DNA from: Acidimicrobium ferrooxidans
Lineage (GTDB): Bacteria; Actinomycetota; Geothermincolia; Fen-727; Anoxymicrobiaceae
NCBI GenBank assembly: GCA_020723485.1
Contig: DYIU01000002.1
Span: 713,090-777,089 of the forward strand
Direction of reading: 5' to 3'
Length of the DNA stretch: 64,000 nucleotides
Shown: positions 26,756 to 35,493 of the stretch, in pieces
Layout: every line of letters starts with the position of its first letter
Position numbering within the stretch: the first letter of the stretch is position 1
Position numbers and translations under genes: made by a program
The notes under the pieces: generated by a model
What the model was told of the DNA's origin: nothing
What the model saw: the letters and a program-made list of their open reading frames with translations, nothing else
Databases searched by the model: none

Positions 26756-29332
26756 ATGACGCTCGAGCTGCTCGACACCAGGGCTCTGATTGCGGAAGAC
26801 AGCCCGCGCATATCTCGTCTTAAAGAGCGCCTCCTCACGGCGCCGTACGAGATATGCCTCGAGCGCGCTAAGCATTACACCGCGGTCTACAAGGAGACCG
26901 AGGGGGAGCACCCCGCCCTGCGAAACGCGCTGGCACTCAAGGCGACCTGCGAGAAGCAGCCGGTCCACATCTACGCGGACGAATGGCTGGTCGGCAATAA
27001 GACGGACGCGTATATCTCCCCCGTCATCGCTCCTGAGCGCGGCGATTCCCTGAGGGTGCTCCAGCTCGACATGGACGTTCTCTCGGAGAAGCGGCGCCCG
27101 TTCAGCATCGAGCCCGAGGACCGCAAGGTCTTCCTGGAAGAGATACTCCCCTACTGGGAGGGGAAGTGCCTTCGCGACCGGAAGGCCGCGAACTGGCTGG
27201 AGTCGGGCATAATCGAGCCGGTGCGGGGAAACCCGCTGCGCACCGTCCGACAGCTCTGGAACATGCTCTCTTTCGCGCGCGCCGCCGGGCGCGAGAACCT
27301 GCGCCTCATGGCCGGCATCAAGAGGGGCCGCAGGCAGCACCCCCGGCGCGCGCTCCTGGCATGGAAGCAGCGGGACGAGCTGTCGAAGAACAATCCGAAC
27401 ATCGGCCTGCACTGCTACGACGTACAGGGCCACCTTCACCTGGGGGTGGAAAAGGTCGTCAGGGAGGGCTTCCTGGGCATAAAGGAGCGGGCCGAGGAGA
27501 GGCTCGCGAACCTCGACGAGAGCACGGACGGCTACGCCGACCAGAAGGCGTTCCTCGAGGCGGTAGCCATAAGCATGGACGCGGCTTGCACCTATGCCGG
27601 ACGCCTGAAGGAGCTCGCCGAATCGGCCGCGCTCGAGGCCGTGGACCCTGAAGAGCGCGGGCGGCTCGAGGCCATCGCGGCCAGCCTCGAGCACGCTCCG
27701 GCTCGAGGCGCGCGGACGTTCCGCGAAGGGGTCCAGTCCGCGTGGTTCGCGCTCCTGATCGGGGAGATCCAGTACGGCATGCACGAGGTCTTCGGCATCG
27801 GGCGCGCCGACCAGTACCTGTACCCGCTCTTCCGCCGGGACCTGGACTCCGGTGCCCTGACCGCCGGGGAAGCGCTCGAGCTGCTCGAGGAGCTCAACCT
27901 CAAGCTGACCGCGAACGTCTCCCTCATACCGGATGTCGGGTCCGAGGCGAACGGCACGCTCGGCGTGAGCCAGCACTGCGTGATAATCGGCGGGCAGGAC
28001 GCGGAAGGTAACGACGCGACCAACGAGCTCTCCTACCTGATGATAGACGCCTACGAGCGCATGCGCGGCGCCATCAACCAGCTTTCCCTCCGGATTCACG
28101 GCGGCTCGCCGCCCGACTTCCTCGAGCGCGGGGCACGCGTGTTCCGCACCGCGAGCGGGCACGCCTTCTTCAACGATGACGTGATAGTCCCGGCGCTTGT
28201 CGAGGACGGCATGGAGCTCGAGGACGCCCGCGACTACAACATAGTCGGCTGCATCGAGACCAGCGGCGGCGGCAACTGCTTCCCCTGCCCGGGCGGACAC
28301 GAGATCGTCCTCCCGGTTGTCCTGTACATGACCATGACGAACTCCCGCCAGCCGGCGCCGGTGTTCGGTCAGAAGCGGGGGCTCAAGACCGGGGAACCTG
28401 ATTCCTTCGACACCTTCGACTCCTTCCTCGACGCCTTCGAGCGCCAGCTGGAGCAGAATGTAGACGTAATGGTAAAGGCCGTGGAGGGCAAGGACCTGGC
28501 CTACATGGAGTCTCTTCCCGCGCCGTATGTCTCCGCGCTCATGGACGGTTGCATCGAGAGCGCGACAGATATGACCCGCGGTGGGGCTCTGTACGATTTC
28601 ACCAGCATCATCGGCAGGGGCCTCGGCACCTGCGTCGACTCGCTGCTGGCGGTCAAGGAACTCGTTTATGACCGGCGCGAGCTCACGCTGTCCGAGCTGG
28701 TGGAAGCATGCCTGCGCGACTTCAAGGGCCAGGAAGACCTGCGTCGCAGGCTGGTCAACTCCCCTCCGAAGTACGGCCGCGACGACGAGGATGCCGACCG
28801 CATGGCGGCGCGACTCGTGAGCATGTTCACCGGCATGGTGGAGAAGCACACAAACGCGCGGGGTGGTCGCTTCCGCGCGGGGATGTACTCCTACGGCAAC
28901 CACGTGATCGACGGGTTCTACGTCCCCGCCACACCCGACGGGCGCAGGCGCGGCGAGCCCATCTCGAACGGCATCTCCCCGTCCAACCTCCTTGGCCAGG
29001 GAAACGGCCTTACCGCCTACATGAAGTCGGCCGCGGCGCTCGGGCAGGGGACTCTCTCGGGCGGCGTGTCGCTCAACGTCAAGCTGCACCCTTCCTATAT
29101 AGAGAGCGACGAGGGCCTGCGGAAGATGACCTCGCTGCTGGGAACGTACTTCGAGCTGGGCGGGATGCACGTCCAGCCCAACGTCGTCTCGGACTCCACG
29201 CTCAGGGCCGCCCAGGAGGACCCGGAATCATACCGCGACCTGGTCGTGAAGGTCGCGGGTTACAGCGCGTACTTTACCGACCTCGGGCGCTCCATCCAGG
29301 AAGACATAATCGACCGCTACCAGTTCAGCTGA
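26756..29332 (+). CDS. Glycyl radical enzyme, PFL/diol-dehydratase-like
   Basis: An 858-residue radical enzyme of the pyruvate-formate-lyase superfamily, expected only in anaerobes. The active-site Cys499 sits in NIVGCIETSGGG (GCxE motif), and the radical glycine Gly835 in KVAGYSAYF. The conserved Arg before the VxGY core is Lys here. The GCIE block and LYDFTSIIGRGLGT favour the dehydratase/C-N lyase branch over true PFL. Substrate is not predictable without structure. The ATG follows GAGGTGAGAGG. No radical SAM activating enzyme is next to it, which is unusual. Repeat elements flank it at 26656-26743 and 29334-29426. Confidence 0.9.
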   Translation: MTLELLDTRALIAEDSPRISRLKERLLTAPYEICLERAKHYTAVYKETEGEHPALRNALALKATCEKQPVHIYADEWLVGNKTDAYISPVIAPERGDSLRVLQLDMDVLSEKRRPFSIEPEDRKVFLEEILPYWEGKCLRDRKAANWLESGIIEPVRGNPLRTVRQLWNMLSFARAAGRENLRLMAGIKRGRRQHPRRALLAWKQRDELSKNNPNIGLHCYDVQGHLHLGVEKVVREGFLGIKERAEERLANLDESTDGYADQKAFLEAVAISMDAACTYAGRLKELAESAALEAVDPEERGRLEAIAASLEHAPARGARTFREGVQSAWFALLIGEIQYGMHEVFGIGRADQYLYPLFRRDLDSGALTAGEALELLEELNLKLTANVSLIPDVGSEANGTLGVSQHCVIIGGQDAEGNDATNELSYLMIDAYERMRGAINQLSLRIHGGSPPDFLERGARVFRTASGHAFFNDDVIVPALVEDGMELEDARDYNIVGCIETSGGGNCFPCPGGHEIVLPVVLYMTMTNSRQPAPVFGQKRGLKTGEPDSFDTFDSFLDAFERQLEQNVDVMVKAVEGKDLAYMESLPAPYVSALMDGCIESATDMTRGGALYDFTSIIGRGLGTCVDSLLAVKELVYDRRELTLSELVEACLRDFKGQEDLRRRLVNSPPKYGRDDEDADRMAARLVSMFTGMVEKHTNARGGRFRAGMYSYGNHVIDGFYVPATPDGRRRGEPISNGISPSNLLGQGNGLTAYMKSAAALGQGTLSGGVSLNVKLHPSYIESDEGLRKMTSLLGTYFELGGMHVQPNVVSDSTLRAAQEDPESYRDLVVKVAGYSAYFTDLGRSIQEDIIDRYQFS

Positions 29333-29333
29333 C

Positions 29334-29426
29334 GCAACATCGGGGTCAGGTCACTTTGTTGCGTCTCCCAGAGTTCTCCCGGGAGAGCAGCAAGGATGCA
29401 ACAAAGTGACCTGACCCCGATGTTGC
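29334..29426. repeat. Complete stop-proximal inverted repeat, subfamily 1
   Basis: Perfect 29-base arms at 29334-29362 and 29398-29426, core GGGGTCAGGTCACTTTGTTG. It begins two bases after the stop of the glycyl radical enzyme gene. A short internal palindrome near 29375-29387 may extend the structure. Confidence 0.9.
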
Positions 29427-29446
29427 GATTTGCGTATGATTAAGCC

Positions 29447-30820
29447 ATGGAATACGACATCCCGGATATCGTCACTGCGCTGGGGGAGCGCGTGGCCGCG
29501 GCGGGCGGTGAGCTTTTCATAGTGGGCGGCTGGGTACGCGACCGCCTCATGGGCCGTGAGTCCTGGGAGGTGGACCTCGCCACCAGCCTCTCCCCCCACG
29601 AGGTCAAAGCCGCGATGGAGGGGCTCGGGGCGGTCTTCGACATCGGCGAGAGGTTCGGCACGGTGGGACTTCGAGCCGAGGAGACCCTTCTCGAGATAAC
29701 CACCTTCCGAGCGGACGAGTACGCGGCCGGCTCTCGCCACCCGACGGTGACAGCGGTGAGCGGCATCGAGGAAGACCTCGCCAGGCGCGACTTCACCATC
29801 AACGCGATGGCATACTCGGTCGCCCCCGAGTCCGGGCGCCTCGTCGACCCGTACGATGGGCGAGGTGACATAGAGCGCGGCATGATACGGACCCCGGGCG
29901 AGCCGGGGCCGAGGATGGCGGAGGACCCCCTGCGCATGATGCGCGCGGTGAGGTTCGCCTCCCAGCTGGGCTTCGAGATAGACCCGCCGTTGCTCGAGGT
30001 CCTTTCACGCCAGTCGGGGGAACTCGCCGGCATCTCCTGGGAAAGGCGCCGGGAGGAGCTCGAGCGGGTACTGGTATCTGACCATCCGGATTTCGGCATC
30101 AGGGTGCTTGTCGACACCGGGCTTATGGACCACGTGTGCCCGGAGGTGGCCGCGATGAAAGGCGTCGAGCAGCCCCGCGCCTACCACCGGGCCGACGTTT
30201 TGGAGCACACACTCCTTACCGTCTCTTACCTCCCGCCGGACGACCTCCTGCGCCGCGCCGCTCTGTTCCACGACGCCGGCAAGCCGCCGACCCGCGTGAC
30301 CGAGCCGAAGACGATGTTCCCGGAGCACGACACCGTCAGCGAGGAGCTGACGAGGAAATCCATGCGGCGGCTGCGCTATGGCAACGAGGACATCCAGAAG
30401 ACGGCATTCCTGGTGCGCAAGCACATGCGGCCCATCCACTACGAGAGCCACTGGAGCGACGCCGCCGTGCGCAGGCTCATTAGAGACTGCACGCTCATGA
30501 GGAACGACGAGGTGCTGGTCGGACCGGCGGCCGTGCTCGAGCTGGCCCGCGCCGACATCAAGGCCGGCAACGAAGACAAGATACCGGGCTTCCTGGCCCT
30601 GGTCGATGAGCTCGAGGAGCGCATAGAAGGCATACGCGCCGTGCACAAGGTCGAGAAGATACGCTCTCCCCTCGACGGCCGCGAGCTGATGGAGCATTTC
30701 GGGCGCGGCGAGGGGCCCTGGATAAGCGAGGCGAAGGAATACCTCGTGCACCTGATACTGGAGGGCGAGCTCGCCGAGGGCGACAAAGATGCGGCGTACA
30801 AGAAACTGGAGGAGCGCTGA
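29447..30820 (+). CDS. CCA tRNA nucleotidyltransferase with HD domain
   Basis: A 457-residue class II nucleotidyltransferase. The head has GGWVRD (27-32), the catalytic acidic block EVDLATS (41-47), and RRDFTINAMAY. The central part has EDPLRMMRAVRFASQLGF, a feature of CCA-adding/poly(A) polymerases. An HD domain follows with HTLLTVSYLP and FHDAGKP. The first catalytic acid, usually Asp in D-x-D, is Glu here. It adds or repairs the CCA end of tRNA; the tRNA-like gene at 39778-39850 has no encoded CCA and would need it. The next gene starts one base after its stop. Confidence 0.88.
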   Translation: MEYDIPDIVTALGERVAAAGGELFIVGGWVRDRLMGRESWEVDLATSLSPHEVKAAMEGLGAVFDIGERFGTVGLRAEETLLEITTFRADEYAAGSRHPTVTAVSGIEEDLARRDFTINAMAYSVAPESGRLVDPYDGRGDIERGMIRTPGEPGPRMAEDPLRMMRAVRFASQLGFEIDPPLLEVLSRQSGELAGISWERRREELERVLVSDHPDFGIRVLVDTGLMDHVCPEVAAMKGVEQPRAYHRADVLEHTLLTVSYLPPDDLLRRAALFHDAGKPPTRVTEPKTMFPEHDTVSEELTRKSMRRLRYGNEDIQKTAFLVRKHMRPIHYESHWSDAAVRRLIRDCTLMRNDEVLVGPAAVLELARADIKAGNEDKIPGFLALVDELEERIEGIRAVHKVEKIRSPLDGRELMEHFGRGEGPWISEAKEYLVHLILEGELAEGDKDAAYKKLEER

Positions 30821-30821
30821 T

Positions 30822-31868
30822 TTGAAGCAGGTGGACATCGTCGGGGCGGGAATATCCGGGCTTGTGGCCGGCATCATGCTCGCGAGGCAGGGCAACAGCG
30901 TCAGGGTGTATGAGGCGCATGACTCGATCGGGGGGACGGCTTCCTGGTCGGACTCGACTCTGCTCGACCCTTCAGCTCTGAGAAGGGACATCGGTGTTGA
31001 CGTCGAGGAGGCCGTGGAGCCATGGAAGGTCACCCGGGCCTGGGCATACGGCAGGCGCTTCGAGTTCGGCGTGCCGCGGGGTCGGCAGCAGTTTACGGTC
31101 GAGCGCGGGGCGGGACCCTCCTCCATCGATAACGTGCTGTACCGGCAGGCGTTGGAGGCGGGAGTGGAGTTCGAGCTGGGCAGGCGGCTCTCCAAGGACG
31201 ATATCCTCTCACTCGCTCCAGGCTCGATAGTCGCCACCGGGCTGGACAGGGACTCATTCGAACTCTTCGACATACCGTCGCGGCCGTTCTTCTGCCATAT
31301 GACCACCGGGCCGGCGCGTCCGGACGCGCCGAGCGTCATAATCTACCTCGACCGGTTCACCAGGGAGTTCGGCTATTACTGCCAGGTGCGCGGCGTCGCG
31401 AGCAGCCTTGTATTCAGCGTGCACCGTCCGCTCACCGACCGGGAAAAGGGGGACTTCAAGTCAGGACTCGCGCTCAATGACGGCATCGACCTTGACGGTT
31501 GGAGCGACGAGATCGCCGCCACGCTTGCCTGGCCGCTGGGCGCCTGGCGCAACCGGCGCCTCCTCGCCGGAGAGAAGATTCTGGCAGGCACCCTGGCCGG
31601 AAACGTGAGCCCCGTCCTCCTCTTCGGTGTGAGTGGTGCGCTTGCGAGCGGCCGCGTGGCCGCACTCGCGGTCGCGGACAGGGACGACGCGGTAAAGGAA
31701 TTCCGCAGGCTCGCGCCGTTGTACGCCCCACAGATGCTGCTACGCAAGGTCAGGGAATACGCTCCGCACCAGTGGCTCAAGTACGTGGTGTGGACCATCC
31801 TCGGCACATACGATCCCGACCGATTCCCATACCTCATGGAGTTCGTTCTCTGGCCCCCCGGCCTGTGA
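30822..31868 (+). CDS. FAD-dependent oxidoreductase, geranylgeranyl-reductase-like
   Basis: About 348 residues. It begins with the Rossmann motif VDIVGAGISGLVAG and a basic/acidic ridge ending at VYEAHDSIGG. A later GVSGALASGRVAALAV is the second FAD contact typical of the geranylgeranyl reductase/p-hydroxybenzoate hydroxylase group. Start is TTG at 30822, one base after the stop of the nucleotidyltransferase, with GGAGGAG upstream; the two are cotranscribed. The substrate may be an isoprenoid lipid. Converges with trmO. Confidence 0.75.
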   Translation: MKQVDIVGAGISGLVAGIMLARQGNSVRVYEAHDSIGGTASWSDSTLLDPSALRRDIGVDVEEAVEPWKVTRAWAYGRRFEFGVPRGRQQFTVERGAGPSSIDNVLYRQALEAGVEFELGRRLSKDDILSLAPGSIVATGLDRDSFELFDIPSRPFFCHMTTGPARPDAPSVIIYLDRFTREFGYYCQVRGVASSLVFSVHRPLTDREKGDFKSGLALNDGIDLDGWSDEIAATLAWPLGAWRNRRLLAGEKILAGTLAGNVSPVLLFGVSGALASGRVAALAVADRDDAVKEFRRLAPLYAPQMLLRKVREYAPHQWLKYVVWTILGTYDPDRFPYLMEFVLWPPGL

Positions 31869-31871
31869 TGC

Positions 31872-31884
31872 ACAACGGGGTCAG
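31872..31884. repeat. Half or remnant of stop-proximal element
   Basis: CAACGGGGTCAG lies between convergent stops. The TGA stop of the trmO-like gene (31881-31883, minus) is part of the CTGACCCCG core. Confidence 0.5.
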
Positions 31885-32276
31885 TAGAGGACCTCCCAGG
31901 GCTTGATGTCGAGGACGGGCGTGCCGTCGATGGCGTCCAGATTCCGGACGGTCAGGACGCTGCCCTCAATACCCACGAGGTCCACCACCGCGAGCCCCAG
32001 CGGGTTGGGCCGGTAAGGCGAACGGGTCGCGAAGACGCCCCTCTCCGGCCTGGTCACGTCGCCGCGCGGATGGATGATGAGCCTGAAACCCTCGGCCCGA
32101 TCGAACACGAATATGACATAGAGTCGCTCTAAGTTCTCGAGCCGGAAGAGCCCGTCGGTGAATTCGTCCAGTACGCGTATCCGCGACACCGTCCCCTGGA
32201 ATATGTCGGGGTCGTCCTGGATACCCGTGAAGTCGCTCTCGACGAACCCGATAGGCGAAAACTCGAACGCGTCCAC
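31881..32276 (-). CDS. trmO: TrmO-like tRNA m6t6A37 methyltransferase
   Basis: A 131-residue protein of the UPF0066/TsaA family, now TrmO, which uses SAM to methylate t6A37 in tRNA. FSPIGFVES at the N-terminus and RGVFATRSPYRPNPLGL in the middle are the diagnostic motifs; VLDIKPWEV ends the conserved barrel. Start is GTG at 32276. The shorter length than E. coli TrmO (about 235) is normal for many bacterial and archaeal members, which lack the C-terminal domain. Confidence 0.85.
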   Translation of the reverse strand: MDAFEFSPIGFVESDFTGIQDDPDIFQGTVSRIRVLDEFTDGLFRLENLERLYVIFVFDRAEGFRLIIHPRGDVTRPERGVFATRSPYRPNPLGLAVVDLVGIEGSVLTVRNLDAIDGTPVLDIKPWEVLY

Positions 32277-32364
32277 TGGCCGAAACTTTCAATAGGGGCA
32301 CCCGTCTAATACTATGATACCAGCCCGTCTCCGCTCCGCGAGCGGCGTACCCCGGAAGGTGTGA

Positions 32365-34347
32365 ATGGTAGACAGCGAGAACGCCACGAAGGTCAGATGC
32401 CCGGGCTGCGGCAGGGAGTATGAGGACAATCCGCCCTCGTACTGCGTCGACTGCGGTACCAGGCTCGAGACCCGTCGAAAGCGCGGTACCGCGGTCGCGG
32501 TCACTGCCGCCGTGCTGGTAGCGCTCCTCGTACTCGGCGCCGGAGCCCTGGCGCTCGTATACCTCGTCAAGCCAGGGAAGTCGGCGCCGGCGCTCCCGTC
32601 CACCGCCGCGCAGCTGCGTGCGTCCGTTGACGAATGCGAGGAGTACCTCAACGATAAGGGCGCGGCGCTGGCATCCGGACGAGCGAAAGACGCTCCGGTC
32701 TACTCGGTCGAGGCGCGGCTCGACACAAAGGAGAGCAGCATATCCGGCAAGGAAAAGGTGCTCTTCACCAACCGGACTCCCGATACGCTCCGTGAGATCG
32801 TCTTCAGGGTCTACGCGAACAGCGCCGACGAGAGCCTCTCCGGTGACGGGGCGCAGATCACGGGTGCGCGGGCGGGCGGCGAGTCAGCGCGAGCCGGCCT
32901 CGACGGGACCCTCCTCACGGTATCCCTGCCGGAGCCCCTCGCCCCGGGGGATGACACGCTCGTCTCGTTTTCGTTCGAAGAGTTCATACCCGAGGTTCAG
33001 GGCCTCGCCGGAGACCTCGAGGGATTGCTGACCGGCGAGCAGGCGGGCGGCTACGGCATCTTCGGGCACGACGACGACACTTACGACCTTGGTTACTTCA
33101 TACCGCTGGTCGCGTCCTACCGGAACGGCGCCTGGGAGTCGAGGGAGGTGCCGTCGTTCGGCGACGTGGCGGACTTCGACTGCGCGTACTTCAACGTCTC
33201 CCTGGACGTGCCGGGCGATTACACGGTCGCCGCCACCGGCGTCCAGACCGGTGAGAGTGGTTCGGGCGGCAGGCGCAGGCTCACCTTCGCCGCGGGACCC
33301 GCCCGCGACTTCGCCGCACAGGCGAGCAGCGCCTACCAGTCGTCGGCGAAGAAGGTAGGCGGGACCCAGGTAACCTCGTACTACCACGGGGAGGCGGCTG
33401 AGAGCGGCGGGAGAGCTCTGGACATCGCGGCCTCTGCCCTTGACCAGTACAACAGGCACTTCGGGCCTTACCCGTACACGAGGCTCAACGTGTGCGAGGC
33501 GCCCCTGGCGGGGGGCGCGGCCGGCATGGAGTTCACCGGGCAGGTCCTCATCTCCAAAATGCTCTACGGCCTGTCCTCAGGCGAGGTCCCACTGCCCGAC
33601 GCCCTGAAGGACCTCGGGGGGGACCAGTTCAACGAACTGCTCAAGAACATCACCGGCGGTATAATGGGAGACACGCTCGAGTTTGTGGTGGCCCACGAGG
33701 TCTGCCACCAGTGGTGGGGCATAGTGGTGGGAAGCGACTCGATAGCTCACCCGTGGCAGGATGAGTCGCTGACCAACTACTGCAGCGTGCTGTACGTCAG
33801 GTGGGAGAACGGGCGGGACGCCGCGGAGAGGCAGCTCGAGACCCAGCTCAACCTGCCGTACCAGGCGGCAGGGCTCCTCGGAGGCGGCGACGGGGTGGTC
33901 GATTCCCCGGTCGACGCTTTCAGGAACCAGGAGCATTACACCGCGGTCGTGTACTCGAAGGGCGCGCTGTTCTTCCAGGCCCTCGAAAAGGAGATGGGCG
34001 CCGCGGCGTTCGTCAAGAGCCTCCGCTCGTACTACGGGGAATACGCTTTCCTCGAGCCGTCCCCCGACGACCTGATGCAGGCGTTCAAGAACAACTCCGC
34101 CGACCCGCCGGCGGTCGCGGCCCTGCACCAGAGGTGGATCAAGGAAGAGCACGGCGACGAGGACATAGCCTCCACGCTGCCCGGCGGGAGCCTCCTGGAG
34201 GACCTGATGAAAGACCTCGCGCCGGACGGCTCCGACCTTGGCCCCCTCGAGGACATGTTCAAGGAGTTCTGGGACCAGCTGGTCCCCGAGGGCGACCAGT
34301 CGGGCGAGACGCCGTTCCCCTCTACCTCCCCCGACATCGCCATCTGA
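32365..34347 (+). CDS. Membrane-anchored M1-type zinc peptidase with zinc ribbon
   Basis: A 660-residue protein. Residues 11-33 form a zinc ribbon (CPGCG...CVDCG), followed by one transmembrane helix (about 42-68). The large outer part starts with a beta-sandwich like that of M1 aminopeptidases. The catalytic domain carries AGMEFTG, a variant of the GAMEN exopeptidase motif, and HEVCH (444-448) followed after exactly 18 residues by Glu467 in WQDESLTNY, the M1 zinc site. The C-terminus is helical and acidic, ending in a Ser/Pro stretch. It probably trims peptides outside the membrane. The cytosolic zinc ribbon joined to an external peptidase is unusual. Confidence 0.85.
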   Translation: MVDSENATKVRCPGCGREYEDNPPSYCVDCGTRLETRRKRGTAVAVTAAVLVALLVLGAGALALVYLVKPGKSAPALPSTAAQLRASVDECEEYLNDKGAALASGRAKDAPVYSVEARLDTKESSISGKEKVLFTNRTPDTLREIVFRVYANSADESLSGDGAQITGARAGGESARAGLDGTLLTVSLPEPLAPGDDTLVSFSFEEFIPEVQGLAGDLEGLLTGEQAGGYGIFGHDDDTYDLGYFIPLVASYRNGAWESREVPSFGDVADFDCAYFNVSLDVPGDYTVAATGVQTGESGSGGRRRLTFAAGPARDFAAQASSAYQSSAKKVGGTQVTSYYHGEAAESGGRALDIAASALDQYNRHFGPYPYTRLNVCEAPLAGGAAGMEFTGQVLISKMLYGLSSGEVPLPDALKDLGGDQFNELLKNITGGIMGDTLEFVVAHEVCHQWWGIVVGSDSIAHPWQDESLTNYCSVLYVRWENGRDAAERQLETQLNLPYQAAGLLGGGDGVVDSPVDAFRNQEHYTAVVYSKGALFFQALEKEMGAAAFVKSLRSYYGEYAFLEPSPDDLMQAFKNNSADPPAVAALHQRWIKEEHGDEDIASTLPGGSLLEDLMKDLAPDGSDLGPLEDMFKEFWDQLVPEGDQSGETPFPSTSPDIAI

Positions 34348-34432
34348 CGCCCCGGCCCGTCAAGAAATCCGTCCCGTTTGACGAAAGAATGGGCAAGGAC
34401 CTGTCCCCGAAGGACTACCCGGAGACGCGCCG

Positions 34433-35344
34433 GTGAAAAAGACGACAGCGACCAGAGAACGCATCGCGGGGTTCCTGCGCGGGATGGTGTCGGCCGGTTT
34501 CTCCCTTGTCGAGGTGACCACCGTCATCATTCTGCTCGCCATCCTGGTCACGCTAGCCGTGCCTGTGTTCCTCGACAGCACCGAGGCCGCCCGGAGGAAC
34601 AGCTGCCGTTACAACCAGCGAGCCATCGAATCGGCCCTGAACATGTGGAAGTCCGAGCACGCCGACGAGCAGTTCATCACGGGGAACTGCCTGCCGGGGG
34701 ACGGGGAGGCTTTCCTCGACCTGGAGGGGGACGTCCCGGGGGAGCCCGACCGCTCGCTCGGACCGTACCAGAAGCAGGGCTTCGACTGTCCGTCCAACGG
34801 CACCGGCACCGGCGCCATCGGCAGCTGCGATTACATCACCGACGGCACGGCGGTGGCCTGCCTCACCGACAGCCAGGTCGGCCTCAAGGCCGACGGGACC
34901 CCGTTCCGCCACGACGAGCCCCGGGCGGTTGCCTGGGACCACAGCCGCGGGGCCGCTCCCGCGTCCGCGGGGCAGGAACTCGGCGACACCTTCCAGGAGA
35001 TAACCGATGGGATGATAGGGCTCATCAGCGTCTACTATGCGGAGAACGGCTCGTACCCGAGCAGCTCGGGCGACGCGGCCTTTACCGACCTGGGCCTCAA
35101 CCCGAACGACTGGAAGCTGCCGTACGACCACACCTACTACACCCCGGCAGGCAACAGGGTATACGTGAAGCCGGAGTCCGGCTACGTGTTCAAGGTCAAG
35201 AACACCAAGGGCAAGGAACTCACGCTGGATCCGGCGAGCGGCTCTTCCCTCATCTACGACATGAAGACCAAGAGCTGGTATTACAAGAACGTCGCTTCCG
35301 GGCAGAAAATACAGATAGCGACCCTCAAAATCGTCCCGCAGTGA
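34433..35344 (+). CDS. Type IV prepilin-like protein
   Basis: A 303-residue protein with a prepilin signal: a basic N-terminus, then AGFSLVEVTTVIILLAILVT. Cleavage is expected after Gly22; the mature protein begins with Phe and has Glu at position 5. The rest is soluble, has six cysteines or fewer, and ends in a beta-rich part with YDMKTKSWYYKN. Two segments, ARRNSCRYNQRAIESALNMW and GQELGDTFQEITDGMIGLIS, look like repeated pilin-like helices. It could be a pseudopilin of a type II or type IV pilus-like system, though no assembly genes are near. GTG start at 34433 with GGAGAC upstream. Confidence 0.8.
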   Translation: MKKTTATRERIAGFLRGMVSAGFSLVEVTTVIILLAILVTLAVPVFLDSTEAARRNSCRYNQRAIESALNMWKSEHADEQFITGNCLPGDGEAFLDLEGDVPGEPDRSLGPYQKQGFDCPSNGTGTGAIGSCDYITDGTAVACLTDSQVGLKADGTPFRHDEPRAVAWDHSRGAAPASAGQELGDTFQEITDGMIGLISVYYAENGSYPSSSGDAAFTDLGLNPNDWKLPYDHTYYTPAGNRVYVKPESGYVFKVKNTKGKELTLDPASGSSLIYDMKTKSWYYKNVASGQKIQIATLKIVPQ

Positions 35345-35493
35345 TCCTGGAATGCCGGGGCCGGGCGGCCGGCGCTGCCTTCCTTACTTACCGCCAGTAA
35401 AACATATCCGCGCGAGTCCCTCGACAGTACCACGCCGCGCTCTATGTAATATAATGCCCGCGGTGGATGACCCTCTTGTTAGGAGGTAGCGAA

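Noticed and set aside
26492..29170. A long open frame antisense to the glycyl radical enzyme
   Set aside because: The plus-strand protein has clear family motifs throughout. The minus-strand frame is low-complexity Arg/Ala/Gly-rich, as expected for a high-GC shadow.
26656..29426. A composite transposon carrying the glycyl radical enzyme gene
   Set aside because: The same elements follow many other genes singly; bracketing can arise by chance, and no target-site duplication could be recognised.
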